In this document: positions 53,073-61,854 of the stretch, piece after piece
Position numbering within the stretch: the first letter of the stretch is position 1
Layout of the letters: the number at the start of each line of letters is the position of its first letter
Assembly: GCF_002000055.1 (NCBI RefSeq)
Contig: NZ_MVBD01000005.1
Location: forward strand, 248,001-312,000
Direction: 5' to 3'
DNA length: 64,000 nt
Source of the DNA: Marinicella sediminis
GTDB lineage: Bacteria; Pseudomonadota; Gammaproteobacteria; Xanthomonadales; Marinicellaceae
Notes under the pieces: generated by a model
What the model saw: the letters and a program-made list of their open reading frames with translations, nothing else
Database searches by the model: none
Told to the model about the DNA's origin: nothing
Program-made: the position numbers and the translations under genes

Positions 53073-53352
53073 ATGCTGAAAAATGCTCGTCAAGTTTGGT
53101 CAGGATCTCGGTTTCTATCACTGACTTGAAAGGAATCATGAAAAAACCCAGTCTGGCAAATATTTCAATGCCTTCGTCATTGATTTGCACTTGACCTTTA
53201 ACACCTGATCCGGACAGTTGACATTCTCGATCATTGATGAATTGATGGGTAATCCCGTATTTCTGTTCCAGCAATTGAAGCAGGTGGGTCATGGTTTCCA
53301 AAGATTCATCCGCTTGGCAGTCAACCGGATAATTGATGTTAATTTCAGACAT
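53071..53352 (-). CDS. Polyhydroxyalkanoic acid system family protein
   Basis: A 93-residue protein matching the PHA-system small-protein family by overall pattern (GVKGQVQINDEGIEIFARLG, LGFFMIPFKSVIETEI at the C-terminus). Members are found near PHA genes or alone; exact role unknown. It is directly followed on the minus strand by the M56 gene's upstream neighbour, with 3 bases separating it from that gene's end. Confidence 0.72.
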   Translation of the reverse strand: MSEININYPVDCQADESLETMTHLLQLLEQKYGITHQFINDRECQLSGSGVKGQVQINDEGIEIFARLGFFMIPFKSVIETEILTKLDEHFSA

Positions 53353-53355
53353 AGG

Positions 53356-55128
53356 TTATTTATTACAGGGCATTGGTTTTTTCAAACGACTGCCAGTTTG
53401 GGAAAGTTTGCAGTTTTTCTGCACTTCTTCACTGATGGCAAAACTAAACATTTGCTGATAAGTGCGTTGCAAGGTCGAATTATTCAATGAGTCTGGGTCA
53501 AATTTCCATTTTTTAATGGCTTTAACCACCTCCTGTTCAAAAGCCACATAGTCATTTTTTTGTGAGCTGACACTGATGTCGTATGCTTTTCCGTTGGCTC
53601 TGATTTTAAAAGTTGCGATGACATCCTGTTCAATTTGATTAAACCAGAAATTCTGTGGATAAACGGGATCCAGGTAACGTTTGAATTTTGGCATGATGCT
53701 GTTGTGCCCGGAAAAGGAGCTGAGTACCTGCGTTGACCCACCGTTTGCCGGTTTGGTTTCAACTGATGCCGCTGAAGTCATGTTCAGTGTGTTGGTGACA
53801 ACTGGGGCAAAGGACAGGTCATTCGCCAGATCAATTGCTGGTGTGGTTATGGCTGTGTTCATCAACATCAGTTCTTCTCGCTCAGGTATGGCTTGAGCAG
53901 AGTGGATGGTCAGTTCATTTGAAATGTCATTGATGGTATGACTGATGCTGTTGTTATCCATTGCAGTTGGTTCGCTCAATAATGGCGTGGCCGGTGTTTG
54001 AACCCGGGATTGATTCAGCGAAGGATAAAAAGGATACAGTCCCATGCTCTTTTTCAGGCTGTGTGGCGATTTTTGTTCACTGATAACAGGGCTTGGGTTG
54101 TTGGAAAACAAACTGTCTTCAGAACCTATAGCGTTGACCTCTTGATTTTGTGCAGGTTGTAGTACCATGAACATAAACGCAATCATCATCAGCAGGGGCA
54201 AGAAAATCATCAATGATGATTGATTTGATTTGTTGTGCAACAGGATTTTGACTCGGTTGAGCAGCATGCCATCATTGATGCCCAGGTGAACGCTGTGTTT
54301 CATATCAAGCCCTGAAGTGTAACTGGCAATGTTGGTCAAGGCCCTGGCATAAGTGATGGCTTCTGTTTCATGAGTTAACACCATTTGGTCGCAGCATTGT
54401 TCCCTGATGTGTCTGATGTCATTGTTCATCCATCTGATACCTGGGTGGAAAAACAGTAAGATGTCAGCGCACAACTGAATGATGTTGTGAACGAAATCAT
54501 TTCTCTTCAGGTGGCAAAGTTCATGCTTAATTATGGCTTCAAGTTGATTCTGAGGTATTTGGCTGATCAGACTCAATGGCAGTAACACGGTGGGTTTGAA
54601 CAGGCCATATGCCGCCGGCACCAAAACCGCCTGGGAAACTTTGAGCATTGGGATGCTGGGCAAGTCCAGTTTTATGGCGATGTTCTTGACAATTTGTTTG
54701 AGTTTTCTCGAGTCGTCAGGTTGACAATCGTGCTTAATGGCTGCCAGTTTTATCCAGGATTTTATCAGCCTGAAACTGAGAAACAACACGGTCAACCCCC
54801 ACAGCATCACGAAATAGGGCAGACCTGATTCCACCAGGTAGAGCAGTAAGTGTTCGGTGTTAATCTGTTGAAAGGCGGGAGTCACTGAATGACTCAGCAT
54901 GAGGTACTCACTGGTATTTTGCTGAGCACTGATCTGGATAGAATTGGTCAGTGGAACCAGCAGGCTGATGACCACCAGTGACATGCCTGTCCAGTACTTA
55001 ACATGAATGGATTGTATGGATCGGGTGATGATCCAGTAAGTCAAAGTGATCAGTGTTCCTTGCCACAAAAAATGGATCAGAGACCATCCGATGGAGGATA
55101 TTGCGGCATGTAGATCAACAAAATTCAT
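53356..55128 (-). CDS. M56 (BlaR1-type) membrane metallopeptidase with C-terminal TonB-like domain
   Basis: A 590-residue membrane protein. The first ~330 residues have several transmembrane segments and the zinc-protease motif KHELCHLKRNDF (His202, Glu203, His206), as in BlaR1/MecR1 signalling proteases. The sensor portion is not a penicillin-binding domain: a linker of ~150 residues leads to a TonB C-terminal-type domain ending with YPQNFWFNQIEQDVIATFKI and VVKAIKKWKFDP. A BlaI-like repressor is directly upstream in the operon, so cleavage of it is plausible. The inducer is unknown. Confidence 0.85.
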   Translation of the reverse strand: MNFVDLHAAISSIGWSLIHFLWQGTLITLTYWIITRSIQSIHVKYWTGMSLVVISLLVPLTNSIQISAQQNTSEYLMLSHSVTPAFQQINTEHLLLYLVESGLPYFVMLWGLTVLFLSFRLIKSWIKLAAIKHDCQPDDSRKLKQIVKNIAIKLDLPSIPMLKVSQAVLVPAAYGLFKPTVLLPLSLISQIPQNQLEAIIKHELCHLKRNDFVHNIIQLCADILLFFHPGIRWMNNDIRHIREQCCDQMVLTHETEAITYARALTNIASYTSGLDMKHSVHLGINDGMLLNRVKILLHNKSNQSSLMIFLPLLMMIAFMFMVLQPAQNQEVNAIGSEDSLFSNNPSPVISEQKSPHSLKKSMGLYPFYPSLNQSRVQTPATPLLSEPTAMDNNSISHTINDISNELTIHSAQAIPEREELMLMNTAITTPAIDLANDLSFAPVVTNTLNMTSAASVETKPANGGSTQVLSSFSGHNSIMPKFKRYLDPVYPQNFWFNQIEQDVIATFKIRANGKAYDISVSSQKNDYVAFEQEVVKAIKKWKFDPDSLNNSTLQRTYQQMFSFAISEEVQKNCKLSQTGSRLKKPMPCNK

Positions 55129-55143
55129 GATTCAGGGATTGGG

Positions 55144-55524
55144 TTATTTTTCTTCTACTTTTTCCAGTAAGGCTTTGATTTCATCTAATTCAGACTGTGT
55201 GGTGGTCTCATTGGTTCCCAGTGCTTGTAAAACCAGCGAGCTGATTGAACCACCAAACAACCTGTTTTTCAGGTCATCAAGCATCTGTTTTTGGGTTTCT
55301 TTTTTGGACATGGCAGGTTCGTAGATATGTGCCTTTTGTTCTGAATTTCTGCTCACCAGGCCTTTTTGGTGCATGACCTGGAGCATTTTCAGGGTGGTTG
55401 TGTAACTGGTTTTACCATTTTTGATGATTTCTTCGTGGATTTGTCTCACCGTGGCCGGTGAAATTTGCCACATCACATTGAGGATGGCCAGTTCAGTTTT
55501 TGTTGGTTTTGGTATGTTGTTCAT
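55144..55524 (-). CDS. BlaI/MecI-family transcriptional repressor
   Basis: A 126-residue winged-helix repressor starting MNNIPKPTKTELAILNVMW, with ATVRQIHEEIIKNGKTSYTT and the KMLQVMHQKGLV recognition part, as in Penicillinase_R proteins. The C-terminal ~50 residues give dimerisation and should contain the protease site. ATG at 55524 is chosen as it matches the family start; the longer open frame to 55590 overlaps the promoter. Paired with the M56 protease 15 bases downstream. Confidence 0.9.
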   Translation of the reverse strand: MNNIPKPTKTELAILNVMWQISPATVRQIHEEIIKNGKTSYTTTLKMLQVMHQKGLVSRNSEQKAHIYEPAMSKKETQKQMLDDLKNRLFGGSISSLVLQALGTNETTTQSELDEIKALLEKVEEK

Positions 55525-55560
55525 AAGAAGTAGTATGGTGTTTAACGAAGTTCCTCGTAT

Positions 55561-55590
55561 ATTGTACCAGCTATTGAACTGAGCTGACAA
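55561..55590 (-). promoter_or_regulatory. Promoter of the BlaI-M56 operon
   Basis: On the minus strand TTGTCA (55585-55590) and TACAAT (55561-55566) with an 18-base spacer. Overlapping GTAC/TATAC bases just downstream could be part of a repressor operator; this is weak. Confidence 0.5.
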
Positions 55591-55812
55591 GCACTCAATG
55601 ATTAACGCATTTGTCAGACGTCATGAATGCCCTGGCGAATTCGGCCATTACTGTCTCTGTCAAAACAAGTTGTGATGACTCCGGGCAGCGCATATTTGCT
55701 CGGCCTCTGTATTGATGACTGCTTCACCATTCAGTCGTTTCGGCAGGTCAGGCTGCCCGCTTGAAGTTGGGCAGGTTGTTTGACAGGTGTCACGATGATC
55801 AGGCTTGCGGTC

Positions 55813-56493
55813 TCAGAGCCAGTTGAATGCGGTGAGTCTTGAATTGATTTCCGGCTCGTTTTCTTCTTGGTGCGTTTGAGTCACCGGCAAGCAGTTTTTG
55901 CTGGCATCCAGCTGAGCGGTTGAAGATTTTTTCCTCGGTGTTGAAAAAACCCGTTGAGAAGTGATTTTGTCTGACTGGTAATTGAAAGTGAATTGATAAT
56001 GGCTGAGGTTTGTTGATTTGAGCAAATCAATGGCTGCTCGCGCATCCTGCTGGCATGCGGTCAGACTCAATGCCAGTGGTAGCATGTGCGCAGAAATGAT
56101 GTTTTGTTCAGTCACGGCAAGGGTGAACTGATCCCCTTTTCTGGTGCCTTTGTACTGTTTTTCTTGTGCATCATAGGTGAATTGGTATTGGCGCTTGTTG
56201 AAGGCGGCTTTTTGATTCATGGAATGCCTGGTTACAAACAATTGACCATCAACAAAGGTGAACTCAGATGTCTCTTGTCGTTTGAAGCCTATCAATGAAG
56301 CCATGCCCCTGGTGCCTTTGGTGGTGTCGGTCAACAGCCATTGATTGTTGTTCAGCCGTTTCAGTTCAGTGGTCTGCTCGCCAGTGACCTTGCCGCCTCT
56401 GATGATTTCGTAGGTGGCTTGATAAGGTTTGAGCTCACTGGCTAAAGCCAAGCTGCTCAGCAGGCACAGCCATATAAGGGTCATCAGTCGCAT
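55813..56493 (-). CDS. DUF3108 exported protein
   Basis: A 226-residue protein with a Sec signal peptide (residues 1-18, LASE cleavage) and a beta-rich domain typical of DUF3108 (YQATYEIIRGGKVTGEQTTE start, KRQETSEFTFVDGQL). The family is often encoded beside purN-purM in gammaproteobacteria, as here; its function is unknown. The start overlaps the purN stop by 10 bases. Confidence 0.82.
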   Translation of the reverse strand: MRLMTLIWLCLLSSLALASELKPYQATYEIIRGGKVTGEQTTELKRLNNNQWLLTDTTKGTRGMASLIGFKRQETSEFTFVDGQLFVTRHSMNQKAAFNKRQYQFTYDAQEKQYKGTRKGDQFTLAVTEQNIISAHMLPLALSLTACQQDARAAIDLLKSTNLSHYQFTFNYQSDKITSQRVFSTPRKKSSTAQLDASKNCLPVTQTHQEENEPEINSRLTAFNWL

Positions 56494-57101
56494 GACATCA
56501 TCAGTGGTTTGGTGAGGGGCTGTTGTTTATACATCAGTTGTTGGTCCTGCCAGAGTATCTGTTGTTGTGCCATTAGACCAACAGTGCGGGTCAAAAGTTT
56601 ATGTTCTTTGCGGAGTAATTTTTCAGCCAATGAAGTGGCGTTGTCTGCAGCGGTCACCGGTATGGTGGTCTGGCTGATCCGTGGGCCGTGATCCAACTGG
56701 CTGTCGACAAGATGTACGGTTGCGCCATGCCAATCACGCTGATCTTCGAGTACCCTTTGATGGGTATTAAGGCCTGGATAATCAGGCAGCAGGGAAGGGT
56801 GGATATTGATGATTTTTGGAAACAGCCTGTCTACCAGCTCGGCAGACAGGATCTTCATGAATCCGGCAAGTATAACCAGATCTGCCTGCTCCTGCCCTGA
56901 TATATCCAACAAAAATTGTTCTGCTTTTTGTCTGTCTGTCCAGTCAAGGTAACTGTTGGTTACACCATAATGATGGGCAATTTCTAAGCCCTTGGCGGTC
57001 GGATTGTTGCTGATGACATGAGTTATCTGGTATCCACTTTGGTCTTGCAATAAGGCTTCCAGGTTGCTGCCCCGACCTGAAATCAATACCACAACTTTCA
57101 T
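56484..57101 (-). CDS. purN: Phosphoribosylglycinamide formyltransferase
   Basis: Formyl-THF dependent third step of purine synthesis, 205 residues. VVLISGRGSNLEALL starts the protein, NPTAKGLE follows, and the catalytic Asn-His-Asp set can be placed in INIHPSLLPDYPGLNTHQR and VHLVDSQLDHGPR. It overlaps purM by 4 bases, the usual purMN arrangement. Confidence 0.96.
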   Translation of the reverse strand: MKVVVLISGRGSNLEALLQDQSGYQITHVISNNPTAKGLEIAHHYGVTNSYLDWTDRQKAEQFLLDISGQEQADLVILAGFMKILSAELVDRLFPKIINIHPSLLPDYPGLNTHQRVLEDQRDWHGATVHLVDSQLDHGPRISQTTIPVTAADNATSLAEKLLRKEHKLLTRTVGLMAQQQILWQDQQLMYKQQPLTKPLMMSCD

Positions 57102-58144
57102 TGCTTAATGACCACATCCTGACCCTGGTGTTTGATGGTCTGTCCAATTTGCCATGCCTGCAATGCGTGCTCAGCAAAGAAATCCAGGGTGGGGTTCAGG
57201 TTGGCATCGTCCACGATCAGGCATAAACCAATGCCGCAATTAAAGGTACGAAGCATTTCCACAGGTTCTACCTGGCCAGCATCTTGTAACCAATCAAACA
57301 CCGCAGGTCTCTGCCAGCTGTTGGTATTGACCTCAATGGCCACACCTTCCGGAATAACACGACTGATGTTTTCCATGATGCCTCCACCTGTGATGTGGGC
57401 AATGCCATTAAGCTGAATGCCCTGGCTCAGCAGGTTGAGAATGGGTTTGGCGTACAATGTGGTGGGTGCCAGCAGTTTTTTGCCCAAGGTAGAGCCGTCA
57501 AATGGTTGATTGACATCAGCACCTGCTTGTTCAAGAATTTTACGGATCAATGAATAGCCATTGGAGTGAGGGCCGGATGATGCCAGGCCTATCAGGTGCT
57601 GACCTGAGGTAATGCGACTGCCATCAATGATCTTGTTTTTGTCAACCACACCGACCACAAATCCAGCCAGGTCATAATCATCTTGTTCGTACATGCCTGG
57701 CATTTCGGCAGTTTCGCCGCCAATCAGGGCACACCCTGATTCCTGGCAGCCATTGGCGATACCGCTGATGACCTCTGTGGCCTGGTTGGTATTCAATGCA
57801 CCACAAGCATAATAATCCAGGAAAAACAGGGGTTCGGCGCCCAGTACAATGATGTCATTGACACACATGGCGACCAGATCAATGCCAATGGTGCTGTGAT
57901 CATTGAGTAGGTGGGCCAGTTTCAGCTTGGTGCCAACGCCATCAGTTCCGGAGACCAGAACCGGGTTTTCACAATCCACCTGTGATAAATCAAACAAGCC
58001 GCCAAAACCGCCCAGTGACCCCATCACGCCGGAGCGATGAGTGGCTTTGACCAGGGGTTTGATGTTTTCGACCAACTGATTGCCGGCGTCGATGTCTACA
58101 CCAGCGTCTTTATAGGTTAAGGGTTTTTTGTCAGACATATTCAT
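57098..58144 (-). CDS. purM: Phosphoribosylformylglycinamidine cyclo-ligase
   Basis: ATP-dependent ring closure to AIR in purine synthesis, 348 residues. LTYKDAGVDIDAGNQLVE, LVSGTDGVGTKLKLAHLL, IGIDLVAMCVNDIIVLGAEP and IGGETAEMPGMY are the standard PurM blocks. A second in-frame Met three codons in (MSDKK) is also a possible start. The divergent DUF2066 gene shares a 110-base promoter region with a good TTGACA on the purM side (58226-58231). Confidence 0.96.
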   Translation of the reverse strand: MNMSDKKPLTYKDAGVDIDAGNQLVENIKPLVKATHRSGVMGSLGGFGGLFDLSQVDCENPVLVSGTDGVGTKLKLAHLLNDHSTIGIDLVAMCVNDIIVLGAEPLFFLDYYACGALNTNQATEVISGIANGCQESGCALIGGETAEMPGMYEQDDYDLAGFVVGVVDKNKIIDGSRITSGQHLIGLASSGPHSNGYSLIRKILEQAGADVNQPFDGSTLGKKLLAPTTLYAKPILNLLSQGIQLNGIAHITGGGIMENISRVIPEGVAIEVNTNSWQRPAVFDWLQDAGQVEPVEMLRTFNCGIGLCLIVDDANLNPTLDFFAEHALQAWQIGQTIKHQGQDVVIKQ

Positions 58145-58241
58145 TGTCAGAGAATCAGTAGCCGCAAATTTTATGCTATTGAGCCATTAATGGGTAAAAA
58201 AATACCAACAATTTAGTTGCTGTACTGTCAATTGATTCCTA

Positions 58242-58247
58242 TATAAT
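58242..58247 (+). promoter_or_regulatory. Candidate -10 box for DUF2066-pgsA-like-perM-hda operon
   Basis: TATAAT eight bases before the ATG region; TTGCTG (58217-58222) could serve as -35 at a long 19-base spacing. The distance to the ATG at 58255 is so short that transcripts would be nearly leaderless, so this call is tentative. Confidence 0.3.
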
Positions 58248-58254
58248 TGCCCTT

Positions 58255-59277
58255 ATGAAAAGACTGATGTTGATACTATTTGTTTTTACTTGTCAGGTGA
58301 TGGCTGTACAAGTTGATACCCATGTGGCAGCTGCTTTGGTGGATCAACAGCAAACCAGCGAAGCACAGCGTCAATTGTCTGCCTTGACAGCTGTGGTCAG
58401 CAAAAAAAGCGGGTTAACCGTGTCACAGTTGCTCAGTGAGCAACTGGTTGATGAGGATTTCAGGCCGGCCATCTTGCGCAGTTATTTTGAAGACATTCCC
58501 CGTCACCTAGATGCCAATGAATTGTGGTACAACGTGGTGGTTGATGAAGATCGGCTAAACCGATTGATGATAGACAAAGAAATTCCGGTCTGGCCAGCAC
58601 AACGGGGTGACGCATTCGTCTGGGTGGTTGAAGAGCTGGAAGACGGCAATTTGATCAATGCGCCTGCTGACTCTGCTGCATCGTACTGGCTCAGGCAATG
58701 GTTCAGGCACAAAGGCTTGCCAGCCAGGTTCTATGACTATCAGGCCGAAGACCTGTTGGCCTTTCAGCCCCGGGATGTGCGCTTTTTAAACCCCGATCTG
58801 ATTGATTTCATTCAGCAGAATCATCAGCCAGACCTGACCCTGTTGGTATTTGTCAAACACAGCAGAAACGGGTTGTCCTACCGGGTGGGTTTGCAGCGTG
58901 GTGATGAGCCCATACAAATCAAAAACCTGAAGTTTGTTAACATGTCTTCTGGCATGTCATCATTGGCGGATTTGGCGCAATCAATGATGGCCAGTGGGCA
59001 GCAGGTATTTGCTGAAGAATTCAGTGAAAACACCGTTTCATTGCTGATAAATAACTTGGCAAATGCTGAGCAACTTATTGACTTAAAAAAATATTTTGAT
59101 CAACACGCTTTGATTGACAGGTATCAAATCCAATCGTTCAGCAATGGTCGTTTGAGCATCATGGCCAACATCAAAGTATTGCCTGAGACATTCATTAAAT
59201 TTGTTGACGCCGGGCAAATGTTACAGCACATGCCGCTTGACATCGGTCAGTCGATCTTGTTTTCAGTGGCCGAATGA
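58255..59277 (+). CDS. DUF2066 exported protein
   Basis: A 340-residue protein with a Sec signal (residues 1-17, QVMA cleavage) that fits the DUF2066 family, often found between purM and the perM-hda block in gammaproteobacteria. Alternating short strands and helices follow; no catalytic motif is visible. Function unknown. The last bases overlap the next gene by 4 (ATGA). Confidence 0.78.
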   Translation: MKRLMLILFVFTCQVMAVQVDTHVAAALVDQQQTSEAQRQLSALTAVVSKKSGLTVSQLLSEQLVDEDFRPAILRSYFEDIPRHLDANELWYNVVVDEDRLNRLMIDKEIPVWPAQRGDAFVWVVEELEDGNLINAPADSAASYWLRQWFRHKGLPARFYDYQAEDLLAFQPRDVRFLNPDLIDFIQQNHQPDLTLLVFVKHSRNGLSYRVGLQRGDEPIQIKNLKFVNMSSGMSSLADLAQSMMASGQQVFAEEFSENTVSLLINNLANAEQLIDLKKYFDQHALIDRYQIQSFSNGRLSIMANIKVLPETFIKFVDAGQMLQHMPLDIGQSILFSVAE

Positions 59278-59843
59278 CTCATTATCTCAGGTATTTGCCA
59301 AATGTGATCACCATCGGCCGCATGATAGCTGTGTTGCCATTGATGTGGTTGATGTGGCAGAAAGCCTATACTGGCGCCTTGCTGATTGCGGTTGTTGCCG
59401 GCATCTCCGATGGTCTGGATGGGTATCTGGCTAAAAAGTTTAACTGGCAAGGATGGCTGGGTGGTGTATTGGACCCGCTGGCTGACAAGATGTTGATGCT
59501 GGGTTGTTATACCGTTTTCTGGCTGCAGGGTGTGGTGCCCTGGTGGCTGTATTTATTGATCATTGGCCGGGATGCGGTCATCGTACTTGGTGCCAGTTAT
59601 TATCACTTCAAGGTGGGTAAAATTGCCCGGGCCACACCAACCATGATCAGTAAAATCAATACCGTTTTACAAATTTTGTTGTTGTGGGTTTTGCTGATCA
59701 GCTATTCCGGGTTGGTTGACATGTTCGCAGCACATAAACCCATCATGTGGTTGGTGGCGCTGACATCAGTCATCAGTGGCATTCATTATGTTTGGATGGG
59801 GCTGAAAATGAAAGCCCGGCAACGAGCTCAGGAGGTGGCTTAA
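59274..59843 (+). CDS. CDP-alcohol phosphatidyltransferase family protein (PgsA-like)
   Basis: A 189-residue integral membrane enzyme with about five hydrophobic segments. The CDP-alcohol motif is recognisable as SDGLDGYLAKKFNWQGWLGG then VLDPLADK, with the usual Arg replaced by Lys (DGxxAK). It would transfer a CDP-diacylglycerol phosphatidyl group to an alcohol, most likely a second phosphatidylglycerophosphate synthase, but substrate cannot be fixed. It couples with DUF2066 (4-base overlap) and perM. Confidence 0.82.
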   Translation: MTHYLRYLPNVITIGRMIAVLPLMWLMWQKAYTGALLIAVVAGISDGLDGYLAKKFNWQGWLGGVLDPLADKMLMLGCYTVFWLQGVVPWWLYLLIIGRDAVIVLGASYYHFKVGKIARATPTMISKINTVLQILLLWVLLISYSGLVDMFAAHKPIMWLVALTSVISGIHYVWMGLKMKARQRAQEVA

Positions 59844-59846
59844 CAG

Positions 59847-60986
59847 ATGCAAAATAAAATCAATAATCAATGGTATGTTCTGGCACTGGTGATTCTCTCC
59901 GGGTATCTGGTTTATCTGTTGTCACCCATTTTGACGCCATTCGCTGTGGGTGCATTGTTTGCTTACTTGTTTGATCCTTTGGCGGATAAACTGGAAGAGT
60001 GGAAACTTAACCGAACCCTGTCTGTGACGGTGGTGTTTTTTGTCATCAGTTTGTTGGTATTTGCCGTGTTGTTATTACTCATACCGGCTTTGGAAAGACA
60101 GATCAGTAGCTTTATCCGCAATTTACCTTTGTATTTTGAGTGGCTGAGAGAGAACCTTTCGCCCTGGTTAGAGCGCACTTTTGGTATCGAGCGCGATCTA
60201 TTCGATATCAATGAGTTAACGCAACTTCTTAAAGGCCATTGGGAGCAGGCTGGCGGGATTGCTCAGTCATTGTTGTCAGGGGTCACCAAAAGTGGCCTGG
60301 TGATCGTCAATTGGTTGATGAACTTTTTGTTGATACCAGTGGTTACGTTTTATTTGCTCAGAGATTGGGACATCATCACATCCAGGGTCAGTGAGTTGAT
60401 TCCGCGGCCTTACTACCGCACAGTCAGCACCATTGCCGCTGACGCCAACAGTGTGCTCAGTGCATTTTTGCGTGGTCAGCTCAGTGTGATGCTGGCATTG
60501 GGGACAATCTACACCATTGGTCTGTGGGTGGTCGGTATCGAGTTGTCGTTGCTGATTGGCATGGGTGCAGGATTGATTTCTTTCGTGCCTTATCTGGGCA
60601 CCATTGTCGGTTTGATTGCCGGGGTGATCGCGGCCCTGGTGCAATTTGGTGACATCAATCATATCTTTTATGTACTGATTGTCTTTGGTATCGGACAATT
60701 ACTGGAAGGATTTGTTCTGACGCCTTTGTTGGTTGGCGATCGCATTGGGTTACATCCTGTGGCGGTGATATTTGCTGTTCTGGCAGGTGGGCAGTTGTTT
60801 GGTTTCGTGGGTGTTTTGTTAGGTCTTCCGCTGGCTGCAGTCATTATGGTGTTGCTCAGGCACGGACATGAGCGATACATGGGCAGTAAACTCTATGGTA
60901 AAGAAAATGAAATCAGCCTGACCAACAAAGAAGAATCTGTCAGGCATCAGGAGGGCAATCCCAGCGACGGCAAAGGGGAGCTTTGA
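59847..60986 (+). CDS. AI-2E family transporter / PerM permease
   Basis: A 379-residue inner-membrane protein with about eight transmembrane segments in two halves: SPILTPFAVGALFAYLFDPL at the start and the conserved GMGAGLISFVPYLGTIVG plus EGFVLTPLLVGDRIGLHPV later. The C-terminal 25 residues are charged and cytoplasmic. Members export or exchange diverse substrates (AI-2, Na+/H+ have been reported); function here is unknown. The order perM-hda is conserved. Confidence 0.87.
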   Translation: MQNKINNQWYVLALVILSGYLVYLLSPILTPFAVGALFAYLFDPLADKLEEWKLNRTLSVTVVFFVISLLVFAVLLLLIPALERQISSFIRNLPLYFEWLRENLSPWLERTFGIERDLFDINELTQLLKGHWEQAGGIAQSLLSGVTKSGLVIVNWLMNFLLIPVVTFYLLRDWDIITSRVSELIPRPYYRTVSTIAADANSVLSAFLRGQLSVMLALGTIYTIGLWVVGIELSLLIGMGAGLISFVPYLGTIVGLIAGVIAALVQFGDINHIFYVLIVFGIGQLLEGFVLTPLLVGDRIGLHPVAVIFAVLAGGQLFGFVGVLLGLPLAAVIMVLLRHGHERYMGSKLYGKENEISLTNKEESVRHQEGNPSDGKGEL

Positions 60987-61681
60987 TGACGCAACCACAA
61001 GTACCTCTGGACATGACTCAGTCTGAGTCCCACACCTTTGAAGGGTTTATCGGTAGTGAAGGGTTGGTTGAAAGTTTGTCAAGACCCGAAAAATTGCCTC
61101 AATTTACCTATTTGTGGGGGGTGAAGCACAGTGGCAAGACGCACCTCATAAACGCCTTGGCAGAAGAGCTGGCAAAGCGTGGAACTGCTCATGTCTCACT
61201 GGATGCCAGTATGTTGCATGATGCAGATGTGTTTGATCACTTGCCTGAAGGTCTGGATTTTTTGTTGCTGGACGATGTCCAGGTATTGCAGTCTCACGTT
61301 GAGGGCGAAGTGGCATTATTCAATGTTTACAATTGGTGTCGTGACAAGCAATGTCAGCTGGTTGTCAGTGCTGGTTGTTCAAACAGATCTGAACAATGGC
61401 AGCTACCAGATCTGAGATCCCGCTTAACTGCTGGTTTGACCTTGCACATAGAACCCTTGAAAGGGGAACATGCCTTGCACTGCCTGGAACGACAATTCAG
61501 CCTGAATGGCATACCCATTGACAAGGCCGTTATTGATTACCTCAGAACGCACCAAAGCACCTCGTTTGAACACCTTTACGCTTTGTTCAGGCAAGTGGCC
61601 AGTCATTCGTTGGTCTTGAAACGCAAGGTATCAGTGCCACTGATCAAAGAATCCCTGAAGCAGTTAAAACTTTCTGATTGA
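60986..61681 (+). CDS. hda: DnaA regulatory inactivator Hda
   Basis: AAA+ protein that, with the sliding clamp, switches DnaA to its ADP form. In 231 residues the start shows LDMTQSESHTFEGFIG, then a Walker A-like WGVKHSGKTHLINALAEEL, LLDDVQVLQ, and a sensor II-like C-terminus. The clamp-binding N-terminal motif is partly seen (QVPLDM). ATG at 60986 overlaps the perM stop (TGATG). The gene ends 43 bases ahead of the ffs start. Confidence 0.88.
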   Translation: MTQPQVPLDMTQSESHTFEGFIGSEGLVESLSRPEKLPQFTYLWGVKHSGKTHLINALAEELAKRGTAHVSLDASMLHDADVFDHLPEGLDFLLLDDVQVLQSHVEGEVALFNVYNWCRDKQCQLVVSAGCSNRSEQWQLPDLRSRLTAGLTLHIEPLKGEHALHCLERQFSLNGIPIDKAVIDYLRTHQSTSFEHLYALFRQVASHSLVLKRKVSVPLIKESLKQLKLSD

Positions 61682-61687
61682 TGAAGG

Positions 61688-61716
61688 TGGACAATTCAGG
61701 TGGCTTCATAGATAAT
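61688..61716 (+). promoter_or_regulatory. Promoter of the 4.5S RNA gene
   Basis: TGGACA (61688-61693) and GATAAT (61711-61716) are each one base from consensus and exactly 17 bases apart, placing a start near 61723-61725, just where the RNA's 5' strand begins. Confidence 0.6.
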
Positions 61717-61724
61717 ACCGCTTC

Positions 61725-61835
61725 GGTGACTCCCGTTTGTCACCTCACAATAAATAGCAGTGAACCCGGTCAGGCCCGGAAGGGAGCAGCCGCAGCTGTG
61801 ATTTTATGTGTGGGGACCGGCTGACGGGGGTCCCT
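61725..61835 (+). ncRNA. ffs: Signal recognition particle 4.5S RNA
   Basis: The domain IV core GGTCAGGCCCGGAAGGGAGC is almost identical to the standard GGUCAGGUCCGGAAGGAAGC that binds Ffh. The 5' strand GGTGACTCCCGT pairs with ACGGGGGTCCC near the 3' end to give the long stem, so the RNA is about 110 nucleotides. It lies between hda and dnaX. Confidence 0.95.
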
Positions 61836-61854
61836 TTCATCTCTTCAATAAATC

